Source: Paludibacteraceae bacterium (GTDB lineage Bacteria > Bacteroidota > Bacteroidia > Bacteroidales > Paludibacteraceae). Taken from it: a stretch of 64,000 bases of DNA. A program made the translations under genes and the position numbers. The stretch's first letter is position 1, and each line of letters starts with the position of its first letter. The notes beneath the pieces are model-generated. The model was not told the DNA's origin and did no database searches. It worked only from the letters and a program-made list of their open reading frames with translations. Location of the stretch: positions 1 through 64,000 of the forward strand of contig JAKSKX010000001.1 of the NCBI GenBank assembly GCA_024401535.1, in the 5' to 3' direction. Of the stretch, positions 52,408 through 60,885 are shown piece after piece.

Positions 52408-53625
52408 ATGGGACATAATATAAAATGTCTTTTCATATATTTATTTGCACTTCTTTCATTTGTATCATGTCAAGATGGTGTCAAGACTAAAACTGAAGAA
52501 TCCCCAAGAGATTCTGAAGTTGTTGGTCAGGGCTATAATTTCAAAGATGTGGTATATAATGAGTTAACCCATGGCGCCTATTGTTCCCAGTTGAACCAAG
52601 ACTCGGCAGAGTTCTATTATACAGAACATGATTTGAGGGCAATGGGCGAAGTAATGACCAAGATATTTAAGAAGAAGGGATTGTTTGTGAATAAAGATTC
52701 AATGAAAATAAGAATTGATTCTATGTTCCATATAAAAATCTCTAAAAGTTCTTACTACGAACTAAATCTCATGAGAATTCGTATGTTGCTTTCGGATTCT
52801 TTGTTCTTGCCGGAACAAATACAAGACATAAACCTTAGCTATTCGGAAACTCGACATTCTCAACGTAATGCAGTATTCTTTGATGAATATTCCGGATTGC
52901 TTCTTCCTTTCAGATGTGTGCCAGAAGTTATAGATATATATTCAGAATTTCCAAACTTCGCTGAGTCTGAGAGGAGGATGTACTGGCTAACAAGAAAGTG
53001 GAGCGAAGAAGATGATATTGAAAGGTACAGAACTTTGATTATTGATGCTATTTTTCATTTGAACAAATACACATATACAAATGATATTGAAAGTTTGAAA
53101 TGGTTGTGTAAATATGCTCCCGATATAGCGCAGTCGTTTTTTGTTGAGTTTAGAAAAGAAAACGAGCCTGTATTGAACAAGTTTATTCTTGATAAGGTAA
53201 AGGCTAGAGAAATGTCTATAGAGGCACTTATAGCAGAGAAAAATGCAGATGGCAGTCTCTATATTCGTGATTCTTTGTTGAGTTATCTGATGAATGATAA
53301 GACACAGGCCAAACTTAACCGAACAACAATTCATCAGTGTTTCTTGGGCTTTTTAGGAAAAGATATATACTCAGACAAATTGGAGAGATTTCCTGACATA
53401 CTTTTCAATATCTATTCTTTGAATGAGAGAAGAGAGATAATAGGACATATATTGAACATGGTGTTCAAGTCTTACGATATGACTGTAAGGGATATGTTCA
53501 TGAAGGAAGCTTTAGAGATGGATGAAGGTTTGCTTCAGTTCTATATCGACAATAATTATTTTGAATTAGAATATTTAAGGAGGGGAATCTCGGTGTACCG
53601 TATGAGGTTCTTGTCCGACCACTGA
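52408..53625 (+). CDS. Lipoprotein of unknown function
   Basis: A 405-aa protein with SPII signal peptide; lipobox FVSC (MGHNIKCLFIYLFALLSFVSC) gives Cys21. An ATG four codons upstream (52396) lies almost at the expected transcription start and is less likely. The rest is mainly helical and charged, possibly a repeat solenoid (NLMRIRMLLSDSLFLPEQ; TIHQCFLGFLGKDIYSDKL). No family recognised. Followed by a hairpin without a T-run. Confidence 0.75.
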   Translation: MGHNIKCLFIYLFALLSFVSCQDGVKTKTEESPRDSEVVGQGYNFKDVVYNELTHGAYCSQLNQDSAEFYYTEHDLRAMGEVMTKIFKKKGLFVNKDSMKIRIDSMFHIKISKSSYYELNLMRIRMLLSDSLFLPEQIQDINLSYSETRHSQRNAVFFDEYSGLLLPFRCVPEVIDIYSEFPNFAESERRMYWLTRKWSEEDDIERYRTLIIDAIFHLNKYTYTNDIESLKWLCKYAPDIAQSFFVEFRKENEPVLNKFILDKVKAREMSIEALIAEKNADGSLYIRDSLLSYLMNDKTQAKLNRTTIHQCFLGFLGKDIYSDKLERFPDILFNIYSLNERREIIGHILNMVFKSYDMTVRDMFMKEALEMDEGLLQFYIDNNYFELEYLRRGISVYRMRFLSDH

Positions 53626-53634
53626 AGTGTAGTC

Positions 53635-53658
53635 AACCGGTAATGTTGCTTACCGGTT
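53635..53658. other. Perfect 9-bp hairpin
   Basis: AACCGGTAA pairs with TTACCGGTT around a 6-nt loop, between two same-strand genes. No T-run follows, so it may stabilise RNA ends or attenuate rather than terminate. Confidence 0.6.
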
Positions 53659-53694
53659 AGGCTGCAGGTTTATAATTAATTTATCAACATAAAT

Positions 53695-54057
53695 ATGATT
53701 GACATAAGAGAGTTGCGTGTAGGCAATTATGTCTATATAAATAATAAGGTAGTGAAAGTTGAGGCAGAAGATTTGCTTGAGCTAAAGTCTGTGAACAGAT
53801 ACGGTAGGGATACTGATTTTTTGCGACCTGTTTTATTGTCTCAGGCTATTCTTCAAAAGATTGGATTTTGCAGAGTGAGCGAAACAACTTCAGGTGATCT
53901 ATATTCCAAAGGAGAGATTTATGTCAAGGTTACAGGAACTTCAGTTTTTCTATATATTGTTGATTTAGGAACGACTATAGGTGTTCCTTTTTCCTATTTG
54001 CATCAGTTCCAGAATGTTCTTTTTTCATTGTTTCATATTGAGTTAACATTGGATTAA
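53695..54057 (+). CDS. Hypothetical protein (120 aa)
   Basis: A 120-aa soluble protein starting MIDIRELRVGNYVYINNKVVKVEAEDL. The opening resembles small hypothetical proteins widespread in Bacteroidetes genomes and prophages that begin with LRIGNYV. LSQAILQKIGFCRV and FSYLHQFQNVLFSL form conserved-looking helices. It lies 2 bp before the aminotransferase gene, so the pair is probably co-translated. The function is unknown. Confidence 0.7.
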   Translation: MIDIRELRVGNYVYINNKVVKVEAEDLLELKSVNRYGRDTDFLRPVLLSQAILQKIGFCRVSETTSGDLYSKGEIYVKVTGTSVFLYIVDLGTTIGVPFSYLHQFQNVLFSLFHIELTLD

Positions 54058-54059
54058 AT

Positions 54060-55193
54060 ATGGATAATTCAATTCAAATGTGTGATCTTGTCTCTCAGTA
54101 TGAGGGCTTGAAAGAGGAGATAGATGCAGCAGTAAGTCAAGTAATGTCTTCTGGCAGATATATAAAGGGCTTAGAGGTTGAGTCGTTTGAGAATGAACTA
54201 GCTGAGTGGATAGGCTCTAAGAACTGTATATCATGTGGAAATGGAACAGATGCCTTGTATTTGGCGTTGCTTGCATTAGACCTTAAGCCAGGTACAGAGG
54301 TTATAACTCCAAGCTTTACATTTGTGGCAAGTGTAGAGGCTATAGTTAGAGCCGGTTTGAAGCCTGTATATGCTGATGTTGACAAAGATACATTTTGCGT
54401 TACTAGGGAAACTGTAGAGAAGGTTATTACGCCAAATACAGGAGCTATTATCGTGGTTCATCTGTTTGGTCAATGTTGCGATATGGATTCTCTTATGGAT
54501 TTGGGTAAGTCCAGAGGAATTAGGATTATCGAGGATGCTTGTCAGTCAATTGGTTCTGGTTATACTTTTCAAGATGGCTCTCAAAAAAGGGGTGGTGCTA
54601 TAGCTGATATAGGTTGCACTTCTTTTTTCCCTTCCAAGAATTTGGGCTGTATGGGAGATGGAGGAGCTTTGTTTACGAATAATGACCATTATGCAGCTAA
54701 GATTCGTTCTTTGGCAAATCATGGAATGGCGCAGAGATACCATTATCAGTATATTGGAATAAATTCCAGACTTGATGCTATTCAGGCGGCAATATTGAGA
54801 GTGAAACTCAGACACATCGGAGAGTTCTTTTACTCAAGGTCTTCTGCAGCAGTTTATTATGACTCCCATTTGTCTGGCGATTTAGAAAAGTATATATCTA
54901 TTCCATCTATACAGAAGGGATCTGTCCACACATATAACCAGTACACTATCAAGGTTTCTGGTGGCAAGCGAGACCTTTTGAGAAACTATCTTGCTGATAA
55001 AGGTGTTCCTACTATGGTCTATTATCCTAATCCCATTCACCTGCAGCCACCATATATGGAAAAAGAAGGTGTTTGCTTGCCAGTGACGGAATCTTTGTGC
55101 AATGAAGTGTTGAGTCTTCCTATGCACACTGAGTTGTCTGAGTCTATACAGGAAAGGGTAGTGAACGCAATAAAGTGTTTCTATAGAGTTTAG
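54060..55193 (+). CDS. DegT/DnrJ/EryC1/StrS-family PLP sugar aminotransferase
   Basis: A 377-aa PLP enzyme. GNGTDAL (61-67) binds phosphate, IIEDACQSIG contains Asp159 contacting the pyridine, and SFFPSKNLGCMGDGG places the Schiff-base Lys at 193. GMAQRYHYQYIGINSRLDAIQAAIL is the conserved dimer/active-site segment. Such enzymes aminate nucleotide-linked 3- or 4-keto sugars for LPS, capsule or glycoprotein glycans. No other sugar genes are adjacent, so the substrate is unknown. Confidence 0.93.
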   Translation: MDNSIQMCDLVSQYEGLKEEIDAAVSQVMSSGRYIKGLEVESFENELAEWIGSKNCISCGNGTDALYLALLALDLKPGTEVITPSFTFVASVEAIVRAGLKPVYADVDKDTFCVTRETVEKVITPNTGAIIVVHLFGQCCDMDSLMDLGKSRGIRIIEDACQSIGSGYTFQDGSQKRGGAIADIGCTSFFPSKNLGCMGDGGALFTNNDHYAAKIRSLANHGMAQRYHYQYIGINSRLDAIQAAILRVKLRHIGEFFYSRSSAAVYYDSHLSGDLEKYISIPSIQKGSVHTYNQYTIKVSGGKRDLLRNYLADKGVPTMVYYPNPIHLQPPYMEKEGVCLPVTESLCNEVLSLPMHTELSESIQERVVNAIKCFYRV

Positions 55194-55213
55194 AATACAA
55201 TGAAAATAAACAT

Positions 55214-55945
55214 TTAGTATGTTATATCTTCAAGATATAGTCCGCAAGCTGGGGCAGATGTAGAAGCGCTACATCTGTCCTTTTTTTCTATTATTCTGCG
55301 AAAGTCTTCTTTTGTGATTTTGTTTCTTCCAACGTCAAGCAGTGTGCCAACTATGGCTCTTACCATGTTTCTAAGGAATCTGTTTGCTGTGATTTCAAAT
55401 ATAAGTTTGCCTTCACAAGGAGATGTCCATTCAGCTTTTGTTACATTGCAGATATTAGTTTTTGTGTCAGTGTTGACTTTGCTGAAGCTTGTGAAATCCT
55501 CGGTTTCAAGAAGTATCTGTGCCGCATCGTTCATTTTGTCAATGTCGAAATTCAAAGCTATATAGGCCATTTGATCACTTGCGAAAGCATCTTTCTTGGT
55601 TGTTATATAGTACCTGTATGTTCTGCTTGTAGCAGAGAATCTTGCAGAGAAATCATCAGCTACATCTTCAAGTTTGAATACAGCTATGTCTTCTGGGAGT
55701 ATCTTGTTGATCTTATATGCAAAGTTGTCTATGTCTTTTATTTCCTTCTCTGTGTCAAAGTGTGCAGTCATCATTTTTGCATGCACACCTGCATCAGTTC
55801 TGCCTGCCCCTATGCTATGTATCTCCTCTCTGGTAAGAGTTGAGATGGCTTCATCAAGCAGCTGCTGCACAGTAACGCCATTGGGTTGAACCTGCCAACC
55901 ATGATAGTTTGTACCTCTATAGGCAAAAGTTATTAAGTATCTCAT
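55214..55945 (-). CDS. truA: TruA, tRNA pseudouridine(38-40) synthase
   Basis: A 243-aa enzyme isomerising uridines 38-40 in the tRNA anticodon arm. The catalytic Asp51 is in GAGRTDAGVHA; FAYRGTNYHGWQVQ, SRTYRYYI and NRFLRNMVRAIVGTLLDVG are typical. Its ATG overlaps the end of the CcdA-like gene by four bases. Confidence 0.96.
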   Translation of the reverse strand: MRYLITFAYRGTNYHGWQVQPNGVTVQQLLDEAISTLTREEIHSIGAGRTDAGVHAKMMTAHFDTEKEIKDIDNFAYKINKILPEDIAVFKLEDVADDFSARFSATSRTYRYYITTKKDAFASDQMAYIALNFDIDKMNDAAQILLETEDFTSFSKVNTDTKTNICNVTKAEWTSPCEGKLIFEITANRFLRNMVRAIVGTLLDVGRNKITKEDFRRIIEKKDRCSASTSAPACGLYLEDITY

Positions 55946-56700
55946 GACTTATGGTCTATGTCATTTGTCGCTTCTTCCGTCTGATGATGTTCATGTTCTT
56001 CGTGGTCATGAAAGAAATTCTCGGCTACGAACCAGGTGCCAACGATAATAAATACAACACCAAAAAACTTTCTTATGATTTCGTAAAGTCCGTTGATTTT
56101 CTCCTTTATGTTGCCTACTTTCGCCATGCTTTTGGATATGATCAAAGATAGAATAATCATTGGTATCGCCGAACCAATAGTGAATACTAAAGGAATTATT
56201 ACAGGACTTTCCACATTTATAGAAATTGGAATCATCATGCCGAAGTACATGATTCCTCCATCCGGACAAAAAGCGTATGCCAGCAATACACCTATGATGA
56301 AGGCATTCTTGTTCTTGAATACTTTTAGCACTTTTTTTTCAGCCCCGTGTATGTGGATAATGTCAAGCATTAAAATTCCGGCAAGAATAAAGAAAATTCC
56401 TAGCAGTTTGCCATATAGTTGCTGTACAGAATTACCAAAGTCAAGCAGGTCTGCAAATAAGTACAGAATGACAGCCAGCACGAAATATGCCACACTTTTG
56501 CCAAGAATAAACAATAACCCTGTCTTTAGCCTGTTGCTCTCATTTGTCTTTTCCTCCTCGTCATTATAGGATAGTAGTCCCAAAGCAGAGATATTTGCGG
56601 CAAGACTGCATGGGTTTATCGCTACAAACAGTCCTAAAAGAAAAGCAGAAATGACAGGAAAGTCTTCTAGGCCATTCTTTATTATATCGAAGTATGACAT
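55942..56700 (-). CDS. CcdA/DsbD-like thiol electron transporter with His-rich tail
   Basis: A 252-aa inner membrane protein with about six hydrophobic segments. The two redox cysteine motifs are INPCSLAANISALG (Cys31) and YAFCPDGGIMYFG (Cys145), as in CcdA. It should pass reducing equivalents from cytosolic thioredoxin to the periplasm. The C-terminus is His/Glu-rich (HDHEEHEHHQTEE), which suggests metal binding. It sits one base downstream of the thioredoxin-like lipoprotein gene and overlaps truA. Related proteins are annotated as aromatic-arsenical permease-like; that is a weaker alternative. Confidence 0.85.
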   Translation of the reverse strand: MSYFDIIKNGLEDFPVISAFLLGLFVAINPCSLAANISALGLLSYNDEEEKTNESNRLKTGLLFILGKSVAYFVLAVILYLFADLLDFGNSVQQLYGKLLGIFFILAGILMLDIIHIHGAEKKVLKVFKNKNAFIIGVLLAYAFCPDGGIMYFGMMIPISINVESPVIIPLVFTIGSAIPMIILSLIISKSMAKVGNIKEKINGLYEIIRKFFGVVFIIVGTWFVAENFFHDHEEHEHHQTEEATNDIDHKS

Positions 56701-56701
56701 G

Positions 56702-57811
56702 TTATTTGTTTATCAAATTTGTTAGTTCTGTTATTGTCGGATTTACTGCCTCTATAGTGCCGAATCCATCAATCAGCACTCCGTATGGTATTTCATTTAC
56801 ACCATATTTTTTTGTTATTGGACTGTGCCAGTAAAGTTTGTCGCAAGCTATGTTCCACTTGCTGGCTTGTCTTACCGATGCGTAGTCCCAGTCTGTATCG
56901 CTGTAGTCAAGGTACATTGCAAGAACCTCGAAGTTTTTGTTCTTGTTTGCATCATAGACTTCTTCCAACTCCTTAGTGAAAGAATTGCAGCTGTCGCACC
57001 AAGTGGCAGTGAAGTATAGGTATAGCTTCTTGCCTTTGTATTGGTCAAGACTTATTGAATCTCCTATGTTGAACGGAAAAGCCTTTTCGTTTACTGCTAT
57101 TCCATTGTTAAGTGCTATCATTTCAGCAATGAAGTTATAGGATTCGCTTTTCTCTAATTTTTCTTCGTCAAGGTTATGGAATATTTCTTTCAGTTCTTCT
57201 GCTGTATATAGTTCGTTTACTATGGCATAGTATAGGAAATATGTTGTTCCATAGGAAGTTGGATCGTTATTGACCTGTTTGTCAATAATATTTTTCAAAC
57301 TGTCAGCATAGCTCTTGTGCTCGTCTTCCAGTTCTTTTAGCTTTTTGGAATCTGTTTTTTTATTTTTGTGAATTTTCAAAATCTCCATAAAAATCTGTTT
57401 GCGAGTATAGTCTATTTCCCTTTCCTTCTTTAGGAGGGTAGCCCAGTCTGTATGGGATTTTGAACCTACTACTGCAATTTCCTCCGGCATCTGGATTGAG
57501 CCGGTTACGGATATTTCGTTATTTTCAACAAAAAGGTTCAGTTTGTGTTGTCCTATCTCTATTTGGCACATCACAGGGTAGTCAACTTTCCCCTTGAAAG
57601 TGAATACGCCATTTTTTGCTTTAGCCTTGGCCAACGTGTCTTTTGCTCCGTTGTAAGGGTTTGTGTGTGTAAGGACTGCATATGAACTAGGAGCGGAAAG
57701 AGAACGTAGATTGCATGCTATTTCGAATGACTCTTGTTGGGTGCATGAAGCAAACATCATTACAGTCATGGCGAATAGGTAAACAATTATTTTATTTATG
57801 CTCCGTTTCAT
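56702..57811 (-). CDS. Thioredoxin-like lipoprotein (TlpA/ResA type, DUF4369 N-domain)
   Basis: A 369-aa SPII lipoprotein (lipobox FASC, Cys23). The N-terminal beta domain (about 25-115) resembles DUF4369, a helical middle section (about 120-235) follows, and then a thioredoxin fold with active site WCDSC (Cys272, Cys275) and the cis-Pro loop EIPYG. It probably acts as a periplasmic disulfide reductase fed by the adjacent CcdA-like protein, one base downstream. Operon order: this gene, CcdA-like, truA. Confidence 0.9.
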   Translation of the reverse strand: MKRSINKIIVYLFAMTVMMFASCTQQESFEIACNLRSLSAPSSYAVLTHTNPYNGAKDTLAKAKAKNGVFTFKGKVDYPVMCQIEIGQHKLNLFVENNEISVTGSIQMPEEIAVVGSKSHTDWATLLKKEREIDYTRKQIFMEILKIHKNKKTDSKKLKELEDEHKSYADSLKNIIDKQVNNDPTSYGTTYFLYYAIVNELYTAEELKEIFHNLDEEKLEKSESYNFIAEMIALNNGIAVNEKAFPFNIGDSISLDQYKGKKLYLYFTATWCDSCNSFTKELEEVYDANKNKNFEVLAMYLDYSDTDWDYASVRQASKWNIACDKLYWHSPITKKYGVNEIPYGVLIDGFGTIEAVNPTITELTNLINK

Positions 57812-57842
57812 ATTTGATACAATATAATAACAAAATACAAAA

Positions 57843-57870
57843 GTAGAGACGAGGAAATCCCCGTCTCTAC
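57843..57870 (-). terminator. Terminator of the DUF1573 gene
   Basis: Perfect 9-bp stem GTAGAGACG with CGTCTCTAC, followed on the minus strand by TTTTGTATTTTG. Confidence 0.75.
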
Positions 57871-57890
57871 ATTATTGTTGTAACAGTCAA

Positions 57891-59009
57891 TTACTTAATA
57901 GCACCCTTGACAGAGATAACCTTCTGGCTAGCATTAGGGTCGTTAGAGATGATTGTGATTCTCTTGTTGAAGTCACCAGCCTTCATATCCTTAGTGTCGA
58001 TAGTGAAGACAATATCAGCGCTCTTCTTAGACTTGATTCCCTTCTTAGGCTTAGTAAGCTCGATGTTCTGGTCCTGACAAGAAACTCTTCTGATGATCAA
58101 CTCGTTCACACCGTCGTTCTTTACAGCGAACTTGAATGATTTCTTAGAGCCTGCAGCGATCTCTCCTAGAGGAATCACGCTTCCAACCTGGATTGAAGGA
58201 GCGTTCTTCTTCTGATCTTCTGATAGGTTAGAGAAGTCCTCAACAACAGTTGCGTTAACATTGATCTGCTTAGACTCAGTCTTACCATCTACTCCGATAG
58301 TGAAGCTTGAAGTTACAGCTCCCCACTCCTGACTCTTGTTAGAATCGTAAGTGATAAGAATCTCTCCGTCCTCCTTTGGCTTAAGAACTTCCTTCATAAC
58401 ATTAACTGTCAAGTATGAAGGGATGTTCTTTACAACGATCTTAGCATCCTCAGTGCCATTGTTATAGATCTTCAACTTCTCGCTCTTCTGTGAAGGGTGA
58501 GTGATTTTGTGAAGATAAATGTTCTGGCTCTTTAGTCTTAGGTTGCCAGCTTCGAATGGATACTCATCCTCAACCTTCTTTGCCTTAGGTATAACTTCAC
58601 CCTTGATAGTAAGTCTCTGCTCACCAGCGTTTGAAGTTACAGTGATAGTCTTAGTGAATGCACCAGGACGACCACTTGCGTTGTATGTAGCATTAACCAC
58701 ACCGGAATCACCAGGAGCAACCGGAGTCTTTGTCCAATCTGGAGTAGTGCAACCACAGCTTGCTCTCACCTTCTGCAAAATCAAATCAGTTGTACCCTTG
58801 TTGACGAATACGAACTGACACTGAACTCTACCATTCTCCTCAGGGAATGTACCGAAGTTGTGAGTTGTCTTCTTGAACTCAATAACTGCCTGACCGGCAT
58901 CCTCTGACTTGTCTGACTTAACTGAAGCGTTGTTAGGAACACCTGCTGCGTATGAAGAAGCGCATACAAGTGATGCTGCAGTAGCCATAATCAAAAATAA
59001 TCTTTTCAT
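57891..59009 (-). CDS. DUF1573-domain exported protein
   Basis: A 372-aa secreted protein with signal peptide MKRLFLIMATAASLVCASSYA. The first DUF1573 domain shows THNFGTFPEENGRVQCQFVF and the hallmark ASCGCTTPDW. Further Ig-like repeats continue (GSVIPLGEIAAGSKKSFKF ... SCQDQNIELTK). The start at 59009 gives a clean signal peptide; an upstream TTG adds only basic residues. Codon use is strongly biased like nifJ, suggesting abundant expression. The domain's role is not established; it is likely a cell-envelope adhesin or scaffold. Confidence 0.88.
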   Translation of the reverse strand: MKRLFLIMATAASLVCASSYAAGVPNNASVKSDKSEDAGQAVIEFKKTTHNFGTFPEENGRVQCQFVFVNKGTTDLILQKVRASCGCTTPDWTKTPVAPGDSGVVNATYNASGRPGAFTKTITVTSNAGEQRLTIKGEVIPKAKKVEDEYPFEAGNLRLKSQNIYLHKITHPSQKSEKLKIYNNGTEDAKIVVKNIPSYLTVNVMKEVLKPKEDGEILITYDSNKSQEWGAVTSSFTIGVDGKTESKQINVNATVVEDFSNLSEDQKKNAPSIQVGSVIPLGEIAAGSKKSFKFAVKNDGVNELIIRRVSCQDQNIELTKPKKGIKSKKSADIVFTIDTKDMKAGDFNKRITIISNDPNASQKVISVKGAIK

Positions 59010-59100
59010 AATGCTTATCTTGATTGTTTTCTTTTTATACAAATATTGCACGTATTACACGAAATCCGGACAACCAGTGTCCATATTCCATATTTCCGAT

Positions 59101-59109
59101 GCAAAGATA
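59101..59109 (-). promoter_or_regulatory. -7 element of the DUF1573 gene
   Basis: The minus strand reads TATCTTTGC, an exact match, 91 bp before the start. Confidence 0.7.
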
Positions 59110-59247
59110 ACATAATAATTGATAAAATATAAGTATGAACAGATAAAAAATGTTGTAGGAATGTTAATAATCTTTAATTTGCAAAATTATTAGGGTTTAT
59201 ATTGAAGAGTATTTATTGCGCGCTTAATGTATATTGTCAATTTTTTT

Positions 59248-59256
59248 TATCTTTGC
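59248..59256 (+). promoter_or_regulatory. -7 element of the DUF2974 gene
   Basis: TATCTTTGC, an exact match. It excludes the start at 59234 and supports the ATG at 59285. Confidence 0.75.
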
Positions 59257-59284
59257 AACGATAACCAGAAATCAGCAAATTGGT

Positions 59285-60451
59285 ATGAATGCAATTGATT
59301 ATTTGACATGGAGAGGTGATTTGGAATTCAGTCGCGACAAGGTGAACGAAGTTGACGCGATGATATTTTCGTGGCTTTCATACTATGAGTTTGAAAAGTT
59401 CCAGAAGGCTGGAGTGGAATTCCTTGGATGCAGCCTGAAGGAGATTGCCGACATACACAAGAACAGTATTGACATAGAGTCGGTTGACTGGGTGGAAATA
59501 GATGCAGAAGTAAACCTTGACAATACTATAATCGCAAGATTTACAGCACCATATTTACTATACAAGGCATCTCAGACCAAAAGATTTGACGATGTAAAGG
59601 TATTAGATTTCAAGGAGGTTTTCGATGAGTGCAGGGTAGTGCAGTTTGCGGCTGTAACTTTTGAAATAAATTCAGGAATCCGAGTTGTAGCCTTTCGTGG
59701 AACTGATTCATCCATCGTCGGTTGGAAGGAGGACTGCATGCTTTCATATCTTGACGAGATTCCCGGCCAGTCAGAGGCTGTAAAATATATTAACGATATA
59801 GATCCTGACCGCAAGTATTACATTGTGGGACACTCTAAAGGCGGTAACGAGGCTCTTTATTCTTTTCTGATGATGGACGAGGATAAGGTGCAGAACATTT
59901 TGGGTGTCTATAATTTCGAAGGTCCCGGCTTTCTGAAGAAACTTCAGGAGGGACAAAGGTACATAAACAATAGGAATTTGATTCACAGCTTCGTGCCGGC
60001 TGCCGCTGTCGTAGGAATGCTTTTGGAACATGGAGACGACCATGTGGTTGTAAAGAGCAAAAGCATGGGTTTGCTTCAGCATAACGCCATGTTTTGGCAG
60101 GTTCTCGGTACAAGATTTGAAACAGAGCCTTCCACATTGTCAAGCAGAACTGTAGATGAGACATTCTCTAACTTTCTTAACTCCGACAAATTTACTATGG
60201 AGGACAAGCGTTTCATGGTTGATACGCTGTTTTCCGCACTTCAAAACGCCGGTGTGAAAAAGTTTGCGGACATTGTGGAAAAGAAATGGTTCTATGGGCC
60301 GCGAATTGCCAAGTCTTTCTTCAAATACAGCACTGAACAGCGTGCGATAATGAGGAAGGCTGCATCATTGCTTTGGCAGAGTGTTAGAGAAGGCTATGAT
60401 ACAGTAAAGAAGAATGATTCAGCATTGGACAACAATAAGAAAATTAAATAG
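59285..60451 (+). CDS. DUF2974 (Mbeg1-like) alpha/beta-hydrolase
   Basis: A 388-aa cytosolic protein related to class 3 lipases. It has AFRGTD (136-141) and the nucleophile elbow VGHSKGGN (Ser184), a pattern typical of DUF2974. MNAIDYLTWRGDLEFS is the conserved opening. Esterase or lipase activity is likely, but the substrate is unknown. Single-gene unit with its own promoter. Confidence 0.9.
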   Translation: MNAIDYLTWRGDLEFSRDKVNEVDAMIFSWLSYYEFEKFQKAGVEFLGCSLKEIADIHKNSIDIESVDWVEIDAEVNLDNTIIARFTAPYLLYKASQTKRFDDVKVLDFKEVFDECRVVQFAAVTFEINSGIRVVAFRGTDSSIVGWKEDCMLSYLDEIPGQSEAVKYINDIDPDRKYYIVGHSKGGNEALYSFLMMDEDKVQNILGVYNFEGPGFLKKLQEGQRYINNRNLIHSFVPAAAVVGMLLEHGDDHVVVKSKSMGLLQHNAMFWQVLGTRFETEPSTLSSRTVDETFSNFLNSDKFTMEDKRFMVDTLFSALQNAGVKKFADIVEKKWFYGPRIAKSFFKYSTEQRAIMRKAASLLWQSVREGYDTVKKNDSALDNNKKIK

Positions 60452-60856
60452 TTATCAGTATTTAGTTATCAAGTTTTGTGATGTGAAAGTTTAGTTTGCC
60501 TGTGATATTCCGATTATAGATATCTGTGCTAAGAATCTAATCTTAAAGTTTTCTACCAAATAAAACTAGAGAGTGTTTGGACGTACGTGTCTTCGTGGTA
60601 AAGTTTGCTTCATGTAATAAAGTATTTTGTATATTATAAAAACAGATACCAATGTTCCGGATTGATGTTTTATTATTTGAATTATAGATATTACTGCATG
60701 AAACCGCAATCGGTAATTTGGGGAAAGATTACCCTGGCACAGACTGTTAGACTGTCTGTTTCATTATTAATATGTTTTGATTCGATTGTTCCTAAGTATT
60801 GTGCAGAATGATTTTCAGTTTCTTCCGGCAAATGCCTCTTTTAGCGGAAAAATAAG
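60452..60856. other. Intergenic region, nothing supported
   Basis: AT-rich. A 68-codon frame (60605-60811) has no coding character and no promoter. No clear terminator for the upstream gene was found. Confidence 0.55.
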
Positions 60857-60865
60857 TATATTTGC
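60857..60865 (+). promoter_or_regulatory. -7 element of the protease-barrel gene
   Basis: TATATTTGC, an exact match, 20 bp before the ATG at 60886. Confidence 0.75.
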
Positions 60866-60885
60866 GCATTATTTAGAGAAATAAA

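Noticed and set aside
60605..60811. A 68-codon plus-strand frame
   Set aside because: Composition reads like translated AT-rich spacer; no promoter element before it and the real promoter lies downstream at 60857.
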